Shown here one piece after another: positions 8,029 through 17,709 of a stretch of DNA of 64,000 nucleotides; position 1 is the first letter of the stretch, and each line of letters starts with the position of its first letter. Origin of the DNA: DASYDU01 sp050248495. GTDB taxonomy: Bacteria; Planctomycetota; Planctomycetia; Pirellulales; Lacipirellulaceae. Below the pieces are notes generated by a model, which had not been told where the DNA came from, did no database searches, and was given only the letters and a program-made list of their open reading frames with translations. The DNA lies in NCBI GenBank assembly GCA_050248495.1, contig JBFWSG010000004.1:1-64000 (forward strand). Reading direction: 5' to 3'. Position numbers and translations under genes: made by a program.

Positions 8029-9303
8029 ATGCAGAAGAAAGACTTTCGTTGGCGATGGATTCAGGATGTGCTGGCGGCGGCCGTGGCGGTCGTCACCGTC
8101 ATTGCGCTGACAAATCGATGTCAGGCGGCGGAGCCGCTAGTGGCCTACGTCGGCACGTTCAGTTCTCCCTTGCACGACGTGCTGCCGACGCAAGTGGATC
8201 GGCCACCGGGGAATGGGCGGGGGATTCACCTGTTTGCCGTCGACCTCGAGACCGGTGCGCTCACACCGCTCGGCGTATTCGAGATGGGAACCAGCCCCAG
8301 CTCGCTGGCCGTGAATGCAGTGGGGACGCGGCTGTATTCGTCGAACGAGACGGATTCCGTGGGCGAGAATAAAGAGGGCACGGTGAGCGCGTTTTCGATC
8401 GACCGGAAGAATGGCAAGTTGGAACTACTCAACACCGTGTCGGCGGGCGGCGCGGGACCGACCCATGTCAGCGTGCATCCGAACGGGCGATTTCTATTGG
8501 TGGCGAATTATTTTGGCGGCTCGGTGGCCGTGCTGCCGGTTCTGGCGGACGGTCGGTTGGGCCAGGCGACGGACGTGAAACAGGATGCGGGAGAGCTGGG
8601 GCCGACGCGAGCGACCAGCGCGCCTCCCGGCAGCTTTGCCGTGAGCGGGCACGATCGGACACACGCGCACATGATTCAGGCGGAACGGGCGGGGCGGTTC
8701 GTACTGCACGTCGATCTGGGCTTGGACAAGCTCTTCGTTTGGAAATTCGACGGCGAGAAGGGAACGCTGAAGCCGGGCGATCCGCCGTCGGTGTCGCTGC
8801 CCCCTGGCGATGGACCGCGACACTTCGCGTTTCATCCGAACGGCCGCTCGGTGTACTCAATTCAGGAAGAAGGCTCAACGATTGTTCGATTCGACTTCGA
8901 CGCGGCGACTGGGAAATTGACCGAGCGGCAGATGATCTCGACGCTGCCGCCAGGATTCGCGGGCAGCAATTTTTGCTCGGAGATCTTGGTGTCGTCCGAT
9001 GGCCGATTCGTCTATGCCGGGAATCGATTGCACGACAGCATCGCGATCTTCGCGGTAGATTCCGACGGCACGCTGAAGTACCAAGGAGAAGAGTGGACGC
9101 ACGGCGACTACCCGCGGAGCTTCAACTTCGACCCGACGGGGAAGTTTCTCTACTGCTGCAACCAGCGGAGCGACAACGTGGCGGCGTTTCGCGCGGATGC
9201 GAAGACGGGCGGACTGAAATTCATCGATTACACGGCGGTGGGAAATCCGTCGTGCGTCGTGTTTGTCGACCTGGCGACTGCACCCTCCGGCAGAGATCAG
9301 TGA
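8029..9303 (+). CDS. pgl: Secreted 6-phosphogluconolactonase-type beta-propeller lactonase
   Basis: 424 residues. A signal peptide (hydrophobic run to CQAAEP) precedes a seven-bladed propeller of the YbhE/Pgl family. Family blocks include YVGTF at the start, GPTHVSVHPNGRFLLVANYFGGSVAVLP, AHMIQAERAGRFVLHVDLGLDKL, GDGPRHFAFHPNGRSVYSIQEE and CCNQRSDNVAAFRAD. The leader suggests a periplasmic enzyme, so the substrate may be another sugar lactone and not 6-phosphogluconolactone; that is inference. Confidence 0.88.
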   Translation: MQKKDFRWRWIQDVLAAAVAVVTVIALTNRCQAAEPLVAYVGTFSSPLHDVLPTQVDRPPGNGRGIHLFAVDLETGALTPLGVFEMGTSPSSLAVNAVGTRLYSSNETDSVGENKEGTVSAFSIDRKNGKLELLNTVSAGGAGPTHVSVHPNGRFLLVANYFGGSVAVLPVLADGRLGQATDVKQDAGELGPTRATSAPPGSFAVSGHDRTHAHMIQAERAGRFVLHVDLGLDKLFVWKFDGEKGTLKPGDPPSVSLPPGDGPRHFAFHPNGRSVYSIQEEGSTIVRFDFDAATGKLTERQMISTLPPGFAGSNFCSEILVSSDGRFVYAGNRLHDSIAIFAVDSDGTLKYQGEEWTHGDYPRSFNFDPTGKFLYCCNQRSDNVAAFRADAKTGGLKFIDYTAVGNPSCVVFVDLATAPSGRDQ

Positions 9304-9322
9304 TTCGGCGCCGACGGGGCGA

Positions 9323-11077
9323 CTACCACCGCCATTCGACTCGGCCCACCGCGCCGTCGAAGGCGATCGTGTCCGAGACGTTTACGTAATTGTCGGCCTG
9401 AACGGCGTCGACCCAGACCGGCGTGCTGACGATGTTGAACCAGTAAGAGGCCATGTAGCCGACCGCCAGCCGTAAGTGGTTTTGTGGTCCGGTCCACATG
9501 ATGCCAAGCTCGTATTCGAGCATCGGCACGATGCGGTCGTCGCTCCACGTGCTTTGGGCCAGGAGCTGATCGGTCGTGTCGTTGAACATGGTGTAGTTCG
9601 AATCGAACGTGCCGGCGAGCGCCGCCACGAGTCCCTTGCCATACGCACTGAATCGCGAGGCGCCGAGCAATCGCTCGGCCTGGAAGCCAGCGATGGGGCC
9701 GCCGCCGGTGAAGTCGATCGTGGTGTTGGTGTCGATGTCGCCGCCCAGGCCGCCGCCAAAGATGCCGCTGGCGGTGAAATCCTGGTTCAACTCGCCCCAA
9801 CGACCGCCGACAAACACGCTGACCTCGCCGGTCCGCGTGCACGCGACGTAGTAGCGATAAGCGATGTCGGCCAATTGGAAATCGATATCGTAGGTGGCCG
9901 TCATCGGGCCGGCCGACGCGGTGAGGAACGCGCCCGGATGATGCACGAGCGAACCCACGGCGCCGCCACCTCCCGGAATACTCGGCGCGAAGAGGCTGCT
10001 ATCGGTGCTCGATTCAAACCAGGTGTATTGACCGAAGACCGCGTCCTTCGGGCCGAGGCGAACCTGGGCGCCGAGGCGAATGCCGAGGTCCCATTCCGGA
10101 TCGACGACGCCGATCTGGCCAAATGGAACGGTGCCCGCGCCGCCGATGCCGTTCTGCTGCTGCGCGTAGGCCATGTCGACTCCGGTCGGATGGATCCAGA
10201 GTGCTTCGCCCCAGACCGCGAACCGCATCGGTTGCGGCGGCGGCGGACAGGCAATGACAGGTTGCAGTACCATCGGCTGGGGACAGGGCTGCGGACACGG
10301 TTGTGGGCAAGGGCAGCCTTGCGGTCCACAGGGCATCGGGCCATCGAGGTAAATCGCGCCGTCGCTCCCCGGCATCGCGCCCATCGGTGCGCCGCCCATC
10401 GTGGGATCGTAGGCAACCATGCCTTGCGGTCCCATCATCGGCGGCATCGCCTGTTGCATCTGCATCGGCTGCATCTGCACGGGCTGCATTTGCTGCATCG
10501 GCATCCCTTCCTGCATGACGACCGGACCGCCGGGGGCTTGGACGTACTGCGCCGGCTGGACCATCGACTCACCGCTGCTTAGGAAGGCGGACTCGTAAGT
10601 GCCGGTCGCAGCTGCATTGGGAGCCTCCACCAGGCTGCGGAGCAGCGCGGCGGTGCGCGGCGTCGGCGCGCCGTCGAAGTTCGAGTCTTCTAAGATCGAG
10701 CTCGATTCCTGTCCCGGCAGTTCAAGCTGCGACGCCAGCAGCGTGCGTCCCGTGTCGTGGCGGACTTTCACCGCGTAGCCGACGTACGGTTCGAGGTCGA
10801 TCCCCGGTACGGCTTCGACGTATCGCTGCACGTTGCCCGCCTGGTCGGCGAGCGCGTATTTCGGCGCCATGTCCGATTCGTCGGGATTGCGGATCAACCG
10901 CGCCAGCGGCATGCGCCGCGCGGCCGACGGGCGGCTCACGGCCCAGCCCTGATTCTGCGGCGCAAAAGAATTCTGTGCATAGGCGTCGCTGCCGACCAGC
11001 GCCAAAGTCACGAGACTGGCGGCGGCAAGCGAAACACGAGCGCGCGTCGAGTGGTCACACCGATGCGTGAGCGACAT
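9323..11077 (-). CDS. Outer-membrane beta-barrel protein (BBP7/Lpg1974-like)
   Basis: 584 residues. The signal peptide ends at AYAQ. The N-terminal 300 residues are a low-complexity extension with a Met/Gln-rich tract (repeats of MQ, PMQ) and a Cys/Pro/Gln tract (CPCPQPCPQPCPQP). The last about 290 residues look like a barrel: alternating hydrophobic strands such as VSVFVGGRWGELNQDF, GAQVRLGPKDAVFGQYTWFE and LRLAVGYMASYWFNIV, ending in an aromatic C-terminus (VGRVEWRW) as outer-membrane porins do. The combination matches planctomycete BBP7/Lpg1974-type proteins. Probably a pore or structural outer-membrane protein. Confidence 0.8.
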   Translation of the reverse strand: MSLTHRCDHSTRARVSLAAASLVTLALVGSDAYAQNSFAPQNQGWAVSRPSAARRMPLARLIRNPDESDMAPKYALADQAGNVQRYVEAVPGIDLEPYVGYAVKVRHDTGRTLLASQLELPGQESSSILEDSNFDGAPTPRTAALLRSLVEAPNAAATGTYESAFLSSGESMVQPAQYVQAPGGPVVMQEGMPMQQMQPVQMQPMQMQQAMPPMMGPQGMVAYDPTMGGAPMGAMPGSDGAIYLDGPMPCGPQGCPCPQPCPQPCPQPMVLQPVIACPPPPQPMRFAVWGEALWIHPTGVDMAYAQQQNGIGGAGTVPFGQIGVVDPEWDLGIRLGAQVRLGPKDAVFGQYTWFESSTDSSLFAPSIPGGGGAVGSLVHHPGAFLTASAGPMTATYDIDFQLADIAYRYYVACTRTGEVSVFVGGRWGELNQDFTASGIFGGGLGGDIDTNTTIDFTGGGPIAGFQAERLLGASRFSAYGKGLVAALAGTFDSNYTMFNDTTDQLLAQSTWSDDRIVPMLEYELGIMWTGPQNHLRLAVGYMASYWFNIVSTPVWVDAVQADNYVNVSDTIAFDGAVGRVEWRW

Positions 11078-11304
11078 AAATCACCCTTCGAGGCGTTAGA
11101 CAAGTGTCGCCGCGGCCGGGCCGGGCGAATCTGCGAAACCGCCGGCGTGTTTTTCACCGCCGCAGCCGCAAAACGTTCAGGCAGACGAGAAATAGACAGA
11201 TGAGCGGCCGAGTTTTTAGCAGACTCCACTCGTCGGCAACAAGCCCAGTTGGTCGGGGAAAGCAGAGTGGGTAAGGTAGTATTTGAGCAGGCGTTCGACT
11301 TGCG

Positions 11305-11328
11305 CCTACTCACCTACTCACCTACTCA
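11305..11328. repeat. Three tandem copies of an 8-bp unit upstream of ECF sigma gene
   Basis: CCTACTCA is repeated three times without interruption, ending 9 bp before the sigma-factor ATG. It occupies the leader region, so it could change spacing or translation of the sigma gene if copy number varies. Confidence 0.7.
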
Positions 11329-11337
11329 CGCCTCCAC

Positions 11338-11967
11338 ATGTGGCCCAATTCGCAAGACACGCAGGCACTGCTGGAAGATGCTCGGGGCGGCGACGCCGCC
11401 GCCGTCGATCGCCTGCTGGCGCGGCATCGCGCCGCGGTGCGGAAGATGGTTCAACTGCGGATGGACCCGATGCTGGCGCGCCGCGTGGACGCTAGCGACA
11501 TCGCCCAGGATGTCCTCGTCGAAGCCCATCGGCGGCTCAAGCAGTATCTCAAGAATCCGCAGCTGCCGTTCCATCTGTGGCTGCGGCAAATGGCCAAGGA
11601 CCGGCTGATCGACGCCCATCGCCGTCATCGGGTGGCGGCCCGCCGCAGCCTCGATCGCGAGCAGCCGCTCAACGTCCGCCTGCCGCGCGACGAGTCGACG
11701 CGGAACATCGCGGCTTCGATTTGCGACGACCAGCTCACGCCGGCCGCGGCCGCGACTTGGCGCGAATTGAAGCGGCGTTTCGAAGACGCCTGCCGGGCGC
11801 TCGACCCGCAGGACCAGGAAATCGTCGTGATGCGGCACTTCGAGCAGCTCTCGAACTCGGAAGTCGCCGCCGCGCTCGATCTCACGCCGCAAGCTGCCAG
11901 CATGCGCTATCTGCGGGCGATGCGGCGACTCCGCGAACTCCTGGCCGATGAGGCAAGCGAACCGTGA
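11338..11967 (+). CDS. ECF-type RNA polymerase sigma factor (module 1)
   Basis: 209 residues. Region 2 is visible at about residues 50-105 (DASDIAQDVLVEAHRRL, LWLRQMAKDRLIDAHRRH). Region 4 is at about 150-205 (LDPQDQEIVVMRHFEQLSNSEVAAALDLTPQAASMRYLRAMRRLREL) with a helix-turn-helix. Sigma-3 is absent, as expected for ECF factors. Its stop codon overlaps the start of the kinase gene by 4 bp (GTGA), so the two are translationally coupled. This sigma/kinase pairing is common in planctomycetes and suggests control by phosphorylation or through the kinase's membrane sensor; that step is inference. Confidence 0.92.
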   Translation: MWPNSQDTQALLEDARGGDAAAVDRLLARHRAAVRKMVQLRMDPMLARRVDASDIAQDVLVEAHRRLKQYLKNPQLPFHLWLRQMAKDRLIDAHRRHRVAARRSLDREQPLNVRLPRDESTRNIAASICDDQLTPAAAATWRELKRRFEDACRALDPQDQEIVVMRHFEQLSNSEVAAALDLTPQAASMRYLRAMRRLRELLADEASEP

Positions 11968-13637
11968 CCAACGTCACTTCCGCCGACGATCGCGATAGCC
12001 GTCTGGCGGCACTGTTGGACGAATTGACGGAAGCCGCTCGCGGCGGCATGGCCCCGCGCTTGGAAGAAGTCGCCGCGCGGCACCCGGACTTGGCGGAGGA
12101 GCTCTGCGGATTGTGGGGCACCGTGCTGGTTGCAGGCGCCATGGGAAGCGCCACCAACGACTTTGCCGAGTCGCCGGACGATCCGCGACAAGCGCCGTCG
12201 CCAGACGATCTGCCGGATTACGAATTGCAGGAAGAGCTCGGCCGCGGCGGCATGGGCATCGTGTACCGCGCCTGGCAACCGAGCCTGCGGCGAAACGTCG
12301 CCGTGAAGTTGATCCTGCGGGGTACGCTCGCCTCGACCGACGAGCAAGCGCGGTTCCAGGCCGAGGCCGCGGCGGCGGGTCGGCTGCAACATCCCCACAT
12401 CGTGCCGATCTACGAAGTCGCCAGCCACAACGGCCAATGCTACTTCAGCATGCAGCTCGTCGAGGGAACGACGCTCGCGGAACGGCTCGCCGAAGGGCCG
12501 CTTCCCGCACCCGAAGCGGCGCGGCTGATGGTCACCGTTGCCCGGGCGATTCACTACGCGCATGCCCAAGGGGTCATTCACCGCGATCTCAAGCCGGCGA
12601 ACATCTTGCTCGACGTAGCGGGCGAGCCGCACATCACGGACTTCGGCCTTGCTAAGCAGCTGGATGCCGGCGCGAGCCTGACGCGGACCGGCGCGGTCCT
12701 CGGCACGCCAGCATACATGGCGCCCGAACTGGCCAGCGGCGACCGCGGCGCGATCTCTCCGGCCAGCGACGTCTATAGCTTGGGGACCATCCTTTACGCG
12801 CTGCTCACAGGTCGGCCGCCGTTTCAAGGCCCTTCGCCGGTCGACACGGTGCTGATGGTCCTGGAACAGGATCCGCTGCCGCCGCGGCTCTTGAATCGCA
12901 AGCTCGATCGCGATCTGGAGATGATCGTGCTCAAGTGCCTGCAGAAGCCGCCGGAGCTGCGCTACGTATCGGCGGCCGCGCTGGCGGACGATCTCGAAGC
13001 GTATCTCCACGACGAGCCGATCTCGGCGCGGAGCGGGCAGTTTTCACAGGTCGTGGCCCGCGTCTTCCGCGAGACGCACCACGCCACGGTCTTGGAGAAT
13101 TGGGGCCTGCTGTGGATGTGGCACGCGGCGGTGATCCTCGTGATGTGCGTGGTCACGAATCGGCTGCATGCGATGCGCGGCGAGTGGCCCCAGTGCGCGC
13201 GGCCTTGGCCCTACCTGTTGTTATGGGGAGGCGGGCTGGCGCTTTGGGCGCCGATTTTCTGGAAGCTGCGGCACCGCATCGGGCCGGTGACGGCCGTCGA
13301 ACGTCAGATCGCCCACATCTGGGGCGGCAGCGTGGCCGCGGTCGTGCTCTTGTTTGTCGTCGAATGGCTGCTGAGATTGCCCGTACTCACGCTCTCGCCG
13401 GTGCTGGGCCTGATCGGCGGCGCCGTGTTCGTGGCCAAAGCAGGTATTCTCTCGGGCTTGTTCTACCTTCAGGCCGCGGCAATGTTTGCGACCGCGCTCG
13501 TGATGGCAGAGTTGCAACGCCGCGGCATCGACTATGGCGTGACGCTCTACGGCGTCGTCTCGGCGCTGGCCTTCTTTTTGCCGGGCTGGAAATACTATCG
13601 CCAGAGCCGCGCTACTTCGCGCAAACCTTTCGATTGA
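11964..13637 (+). CDS. Membrane serine/threonine protein kinase (module 1)
   Basis: 557 residues from a GTG overlapping the sigma stop. The kinase domain spans about residues 75-340: Gly loop GRGGMGIVYRA, catalytic Lys in VAVKLI, HRDLKPANILL, DFGLAKQ and APE in MAPELAS, so all catalytic motifs are intact. The C-terminal about 190 residues contain five or six hydrophobic spans (LLWMWHAAVILVMCVV, VAAVVLLFVVEWLL, GLFYLQAAAMFATALVMA) and no large extracytoplasmic domain. It probably acts at the inner membrane with the sigma factor directly upstream as partner. Confidence 0.93.
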   Translation: MTNVTSADDRDSRLAALLDELTEAARGGMAPRLEEVAARHPDLAEELCGLWGTVLVAGAMGSATNDFAESPDDPRQAPSPDDLPDYELQEELGRGGMGIVYRAWQPSLRRNVAVKLILRGTLASTDEQARFQAEAAAAGRLQHPHIVPIYEVASHNGQCYFSMQLVEGTTLAERLAEGPLPAPEAARLMVTVARAIHYAHAQGVIHRDLKPANILLDVAGEPHITDFGLAKQLDAGASLTRTGAVLGTPAYMAPELASGDRGAISPASDVYSLGTILYALLTGRPPFQGPSPVDTVLMVLEQDPLPPRLLNRKLDRDLEMIVLKCLQKPPELRYVSAAALADDLEAYLHDEPISARSGQFSQVVARVFRETHHATVLENWGLLWMWHAAVILVMCVVTNRLHAMRGEWPQCARPWPYLLLWGGGLALWAPIFWKLRHRIGPVTAVERQIAHIWGGSVAAVVLLFVVEWLLRLPVLTLSPVLGLIGGAVFVAKAGILSGLFYLQAAAMFATALVMAELQRRGIDYGVTLYGVVSALAFFLPGWKYYRQSRATSRKPFD

Positions 13638-13649
13638 CTCTCAAGCGTC

Positions 13650-14267
13650 TTAGCGCTTGCCGGGCTGCGGCATGCCGGGATAGAAGCGGCTGTAATAGCC
13701 AAACGCCGTCTGGTGCCCCGTGGGATATTGGGATTCCGAGCCGGCGGGATTGCCGAATGCACTTTGCGCCGAAATGGCCTGCACCCGCTGCGAGATTTCA
13801 TTGCTCTGCCGCTGGAACTGCTGATTGGTCGCTAGCTGTTGGAACTGCGGACGCACGAGCGTTTGGTAGTTGAAATCGCCGCTGCCGTCGAGATCTTCAC
13901 GGAACAAGTTCAAGTAGGGGCTCACCGTGGGCGACGAGCTAACCGAGGAGAAAGGCTTCGCAGTGCGACTCGGCGACAACGTCGGAAGACGAGCTCCCGA
14001 CGGTGATGGGCTTTGCCGTACGGCAGAAGACTGACCGAAGTAGCCCACTTGCGCGCGGGCATTCTGCAGCGAGATCTGATTCAAACTCGAACTGGTGAAG
14101 CCTTGACCGACATCGTCGCGGTAAATGCCGCGCATTTCGTTGTCGGCGATGCCTCCGCTGCTGGCCCGCGGCTTGGTGCCGGTGACGAAGTTCGACGACT
14201 GTGCATGAACGGCAACGGCGCTCGAAAGCATCAATGCCGTAACGAGAACAAAACGGAATGGGGACAT
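13650..14267 (-). CDS. Secreted hypothetical protein with SPYLNLFREDLDGS motif
   Basis: 205 residues. The signal peptide ends at VHAQS. A Ser/Pro-rich middle leads to SPYLNLFREDLDGSGDFNYQ and a Gln-rich helical end (RPQFQQLATNQQFQRQ). The YLNLFRED-type block recurs in planctomycete secreted proteins of unknown function as far as I know. It is convergent with the kinase gene, with 12 bp between stop codons. Confidence 0.65.
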   Translation of the reverse strand: MSPFRFVLVTALMLSSAVAVHAQSSNFVTGTKPRASSGGIADNEMRGIYRDDVGQGFTSSSLNQISLQNARAQVGYFGQSSAVRQSPSPSGARLPTLSPSRTAKPFSSVSSSPTVSPYLNLFREDLDGSGDFNYQTLVRPQFQQLATNQQFQRQSNEISQRVQAISAQSAFGNPAGSESQYPTGHQTAFGYYSRFYPGMPQPGKR

Positions 14268-14576
14268 GGTGCAAGAGCCCTCAGAGAAGGCGCGTCCAAC
14301 ACGTGCCTCTGGTAAAGTTTATCGCCATTTTCGGGCCTGGACAACAAATTTACCGCCCGCGTAACGCGGCGCTCGGCAATTTTGCCGCGGAATGAGGGCC
14401 ATCCGTGGGGAGGGGCCGCAAAGCTCGGGAAAGACGCAGTTGGACATTCACAGCCCGGCAACTCGTACATTCCATACATCTCGCCTAGCCAAACACGCTT
14501 GCCGGGTTCGCGGCGGCAGGGATATAGTAGACGCCTGTCTAGTCAACGAGGAAGCAAAGCGCGGAGGGTAGTCGAC
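14268..14576. other. Divergent promoter region
   Basis: 309 bp between divergent genes. It must hold both promoters, but no clear -35/-10 pair was recognised. The only firm element is GGAGGG at 14563-14568, eight bases before ATG 14577, which fixes the helicase start. The longer open frame reaching back to 14382 lacks a ribosome site. Confidence 0.5.
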
Positions 14577-16976
14577 ATGGACGTTGCGGCCTTGTTGAAA
14601 CGGATCCAGTCCCGATCGGACTACGCCGGGCAGCTTGTACACGTCGAGGCACTTCCCGAACGGGTCGGCCGCTTCGCCGAACCGGGGACGCCCCTGCCCG
14701 AAAGGCTCCAGCGTCTGCTCGCCGCGAAGGGAATCGAACAGCTTTACTCGCACCAGGTGGCGGCGCTCGAAGCGGCCCGCGCAGGTCACGATGTGGTCGT
14801 CGTCACCGGTACCGCCAGCGGCAAGACGCTCTGTTACAACTTGCCGAACATCGAAGCGGCGCTCGCCGACTCGAATGCCCGCGGACTGTACTTGTTTCCC
14901 ACCAAGGCTCTCGCGCAAGACCAGCTCAAGGGTTTGCTGGAGCTAGTGGGGGACGACGCGGAGCTCGCGGCTGCCATACGCCCGGGTGTCTACGACGGCG
15001 ACACACCCACGGCCCAGCGGCGACGCATCCGCAGCGAAGCGAATCTCGTGCTCTCGAACCCCGACATGCTGCATGCGGCCGTGCTGCCTTATCATCCGAA
15101 GTGGGCGGCGTTCTTCGCCGACCTGCGATACATCGTTGTGGACGAGGTGCATACGTATCGAGGAATTCTCGGGGCGCACGTATCGGCGGTGTTGCGGCGG
15201 CTGGAGCGGATTTGCGCGCACTACGGGTCGCGGCCCGTGTATCTCGCGGCCAGTGCCACAATTGCCAACCCGGGCGAGTTGGCGGGGCGATTGGTGGGCC
15301 GCGAAATGACAGTGATCGACGACGACGGCTCGCCCCGCGGCCGCAAGTATTTCGTCCTTTGGAATCCGTCCCCCTTGGGCCGCGATTCGCTCGCGCGGCG
15401 CAGCGCGAGCGACGATGCGGTCACCTGGCTCGTCGAGTCGGTGCTGGCGGGGGGCCAGTCGCTGGCCTTCACGCGCACACGACAGGCGGCCGAGCTGATC
15501 CATCGCTACACCCGCGAACAATTGGCGGCGGCCCATTCGCCGCTTGCTGACTCGATCCGTGCCTACCGCGGCGGCTACTTGCCCAACGAACGGCGCGAAA
15601 TCGAGCAGGATCTTTTCAGCGGCAAGTTGCGCGGCGTCGCGGCCACCAACGCGCTGGAGCTGGGCATCGACGTCGGCACGCTCGACGTGGCCCTGTTGGT
15701 GAACTACCCCGGCACGATCGCCAGCAGCTGGCAGCAGGCCGGGCGGAGCGGACGGCGACACGAAGAGAGCCTGGCCGTGCTGTTGGCAGGCAACGATCCC
15801 GTGGATCAGTACCTGCTGCGGCATCCGCAATATTTCTTCGCACGCACGCCGGAACATGCCGTGGTCGATCCGGACAATCCGTACGTGCTCGCCAAGCATC
15901 TGCCGGCGGCCGCGTTCGAGCTGCCGCTCTCCAGCGAGGGCGACCTCGACCGCTTTGGTCGGCTCGCGGCGCCGATCGCGGGCGCGCTGGAGCACGAGCA
16001 GCAGCTGGTGGCAGTGAAGGGGAGTTACTATTTCGGCGGCGGCCAGAATCCGGCCGTCGGCGTGAGCCTAAGGCACATGAGCGACAACACCTTCAGCATC
16101 GTGGAAGTCGCCGCCGCCCAGCGAGCCGGGGCTTCCCCGCCCCCGATCGCATCGCACAACGTCATCGCCAACGTCGACGCGATCAGCGCACCCGAGCTGG
16201 TCTATCCGCAGGCCGTCTATCTGCACAACAGCGAAACCTACCTGGTCCGCGAGCTCGATCTCCTAGGGAAGGTCGCCTACGTCGAGCGCCGCGAGACCGA
16301 CTACTACACGCAGGCGGTGCTCGAGAGCAATGTGCGGATCACGGGCGAACGCTCAGCGCTGGATTCGGTGCCGCAAGCGACGCTCGGCTACGGCGACGTC
16401 GACGTCGCCTGGCAGACCGTGGCGTTCAAGAAGATCAAGTTCGCCACGCGCGAGAACATCGGGCTCGGGCCGGTCGACATTCCGGCGCAGAACCTGCAGA
16501 CGACGGCCGCGTGGCTGGCGCCGGACGATGCAATGCACGTGGCGCTGAAGGCCGAAGGCTTGCGGGCGAGCGAGGGCGTCTGCGGCATTCGCAACCTGGC
16601 GGTCGTCGCGCTGCCGTTGGTGGCGATGTGCGATAGCCGCGACCTGGGTGGCGTCGTCGACAGCAAGAACCTCGGCCGCACGACGATGATCCTCTACGAC
16701 CGCTATCCCGGCGGACTGGGCTACAGCGAACGGGGCTTCCAGCACATGCCGCGGCTGCTGTCGATCTGCCTGGAAATGGTCCGCGACTGCCCCTGCGACG
16801 ACGGCTGCCCAAGCTGCGTCGGCCTGCCAAATCTGCGGCCGGCAATCCACAGTGATCCCGACCTCGACCGCGGCTACCCGATGCCAAACAAGCAGGCGAC
16901 GGTGCGGCTTTTGGAATTGCTGTGCGATCAAACTGCGTCAGACCAAGATGTAGCGTTTGTCAGCGCGGTGCTATAA
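14577..16976 (+). CDS. DEAD/DEAH-box helicase with DUF1998 domain, MrfA (YprA)-like
   Basis: 799 residues. The Q-motif region (LYSHQVAALEAA) is followed by Walker A TGTASGKT (about residue 80), DEVH box (VVDEVHTYRG) and motif VI QQAGRSGRR. The second half is DUF1998, ending in a cysteine cluster of MrfA type (CLEMVRDCPCDDGCPSC). In Bacillus subtilis MrfA with the exonuclease MrfB repairs mitomycin-type lesions. Here an MrfB-like gene lies 1.3 kb downstream on the same strand, behind two small genes. A role in DNA repair is therefore likely. GGAGGG eight bases upstream supports the start. Confidence 0.88.
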   Translation: MDVAALLKRIQSRSDYAGQLVHVEALPERVGRFAEPGTPLPERLQRLLAAKGIEQLYSHQVAALEAARAGHDVVVVTGTASGKTLCYNLPNIEAALADSNARGLYLFPTKALAQDQLKGLLELVGDDAELAAAIRPGVYDGDTPTAQRRRIRSEANLVLSNPDMLHAAVLPYHPKWAAFFADLRYIVVDEVHTYRGILGAHVSAVLRRLERICAHYGSRPVYLAASATIANPGELAGRLVGREMTVIDDDGSPRGRKYFVLWNPSPLGRDSLARRSASDDAVTWLVESVLAGGQSLAFTRTRQAAELIHRYTREQLAAAHSPLADSIRAYRGGYLPNERREIEQDLFSGKLRGVAATNALELGIDVGTLDVALLVNYPGTIASSWQQAGRSGRRHEESLAVLLAGNDPVDQYLLRHPQYFFARTPEHAVVDPDNPYVLAKHLPAAAFELPLSSEGDLDRFGRLAAPIAGALEHEQQLVAVKGSYYFGGGQNPAVGVSLRHMSDNTFSIVEVAAAQRAGASPPPIASHNVIANVDAISAPELVYPQAVYLHNSETYLVRELDLLGKVAYVERRETDYYTQAVLESNVRITGERSALDSVPQATLGYGDVDVAWQTVAFKKIKFATRENIGLGPVDIPAQNLQTTAAWLAPDDAMHVALKAEGLRASEGVCGIRNLAVVALPLVAMCDSRDLGGVVDSKNLGRTTMILYDRYPGGLGYSERGFQHMPRLLSICLEMVRDCPCDDGCPSCVGLPNLRPAIHSDPDLDRGYPMPNKQATVRLLELLCDQTASDQDVAFVSAVL

Positions 16977-17039
16977 TTTGAGGTAACAGTTTGCATCAGA
17001 GCGAGAGGCTCTGGGGCGCGACGATACGCAGGTTAGAAA

Positions 17040-17654
17040 ATGACGATGGTTGTGCTCGACAAATTGGTAGAGCGGCGGCTAATCGCTCAGCGAAGAGCTT
17101 GGGGCGTTGACCAACATGACGAAGTCTGGGAGGGCGTCTACGTGATGTCGCCGTCAGCGGACAATGAGCATCAGTCATTGGTCATGGGAATAACAAGTGC
17201 CTTCCATTCATTCGTCTCCAAAAGCAATTTGGGGCAAGTGCTGCCAGGCGCCAACATTAGCGATCGCGAATCAGGTTGGAAAAAGAATTTTCGTACCCCG
17301 GACGTCGTTGTCGTCTTGCGCGGAAGCGAGGCGAAAGACTGCAAAACATTCTGGACTGGCCCCGTTGACTTCTTGGTTGAGGTGGTGAGCCGCGGCGATC
17401 GCAGTAAGCGCAAATTGCCGTTCTATTCTAAGATCGGCGTCCGCGAACTTTTGATCGTCGACCGCCAGCCGTGGCGGCTCACGCTGTATCGCCACGACGG
17501 TGAACAACTCGTTTCCGTGGGGACGAGCGCGATCGGCGCCATGGCCGCGATCCAAAGCGACGTGCTGCCTTTCTCATTCGAATTGATCGCCGGCGCAGAA
17601 CGGCCGCAAATTCGAATTACCGGTATCCCCGACGGCGAGCGCTGGCTGGCGTAG
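17040..17654 (+). CDS. Uma2 family (DUF820) nuclease-fold protein
   Basis: 204 residues. Restriction-endonuclease-like core: WEGVYVMSPSADNEHQ near the start, then TPDVVVVL with the catalytic-type Asp, FLVEVVSRGDRSKRKLPFY (ExxS...K) and VRELLIVDRQPWRLTLYR. This order is that of Uma2 proteins, a large family of PD-(D/E)xK folds without a settled function. It lies between the helicase and exonuclease genes on the same strand. An alternative ATG is two codons downstream. Whether it takes part in repair is unknown. Confidence 0.85.
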   Translation: MTMVVLDKLVERRLIAQRRAWGVDQHDEVWEGVYVMSPSADNEHQSLVMGITSAFHSFVSKSNLGQVLPGANISDRESGWKKNFRTPDVVVVLRGSEAKDCKTFWTGPVDFLVEVVSRGDRSKRKLPFYSKIGVRELLIVDRQPWRLTLYRHDGEQLVSVGTSAIGAMAAIQSDVLPFSFELIAGAERPQIRITGIPDGERWLA

Positions 17655-17709
17655 GTGCCAGACTAGCCCTGCAATTGACTCCGGCACGTGAATTAGCTCT
17701 CGTAAGGGC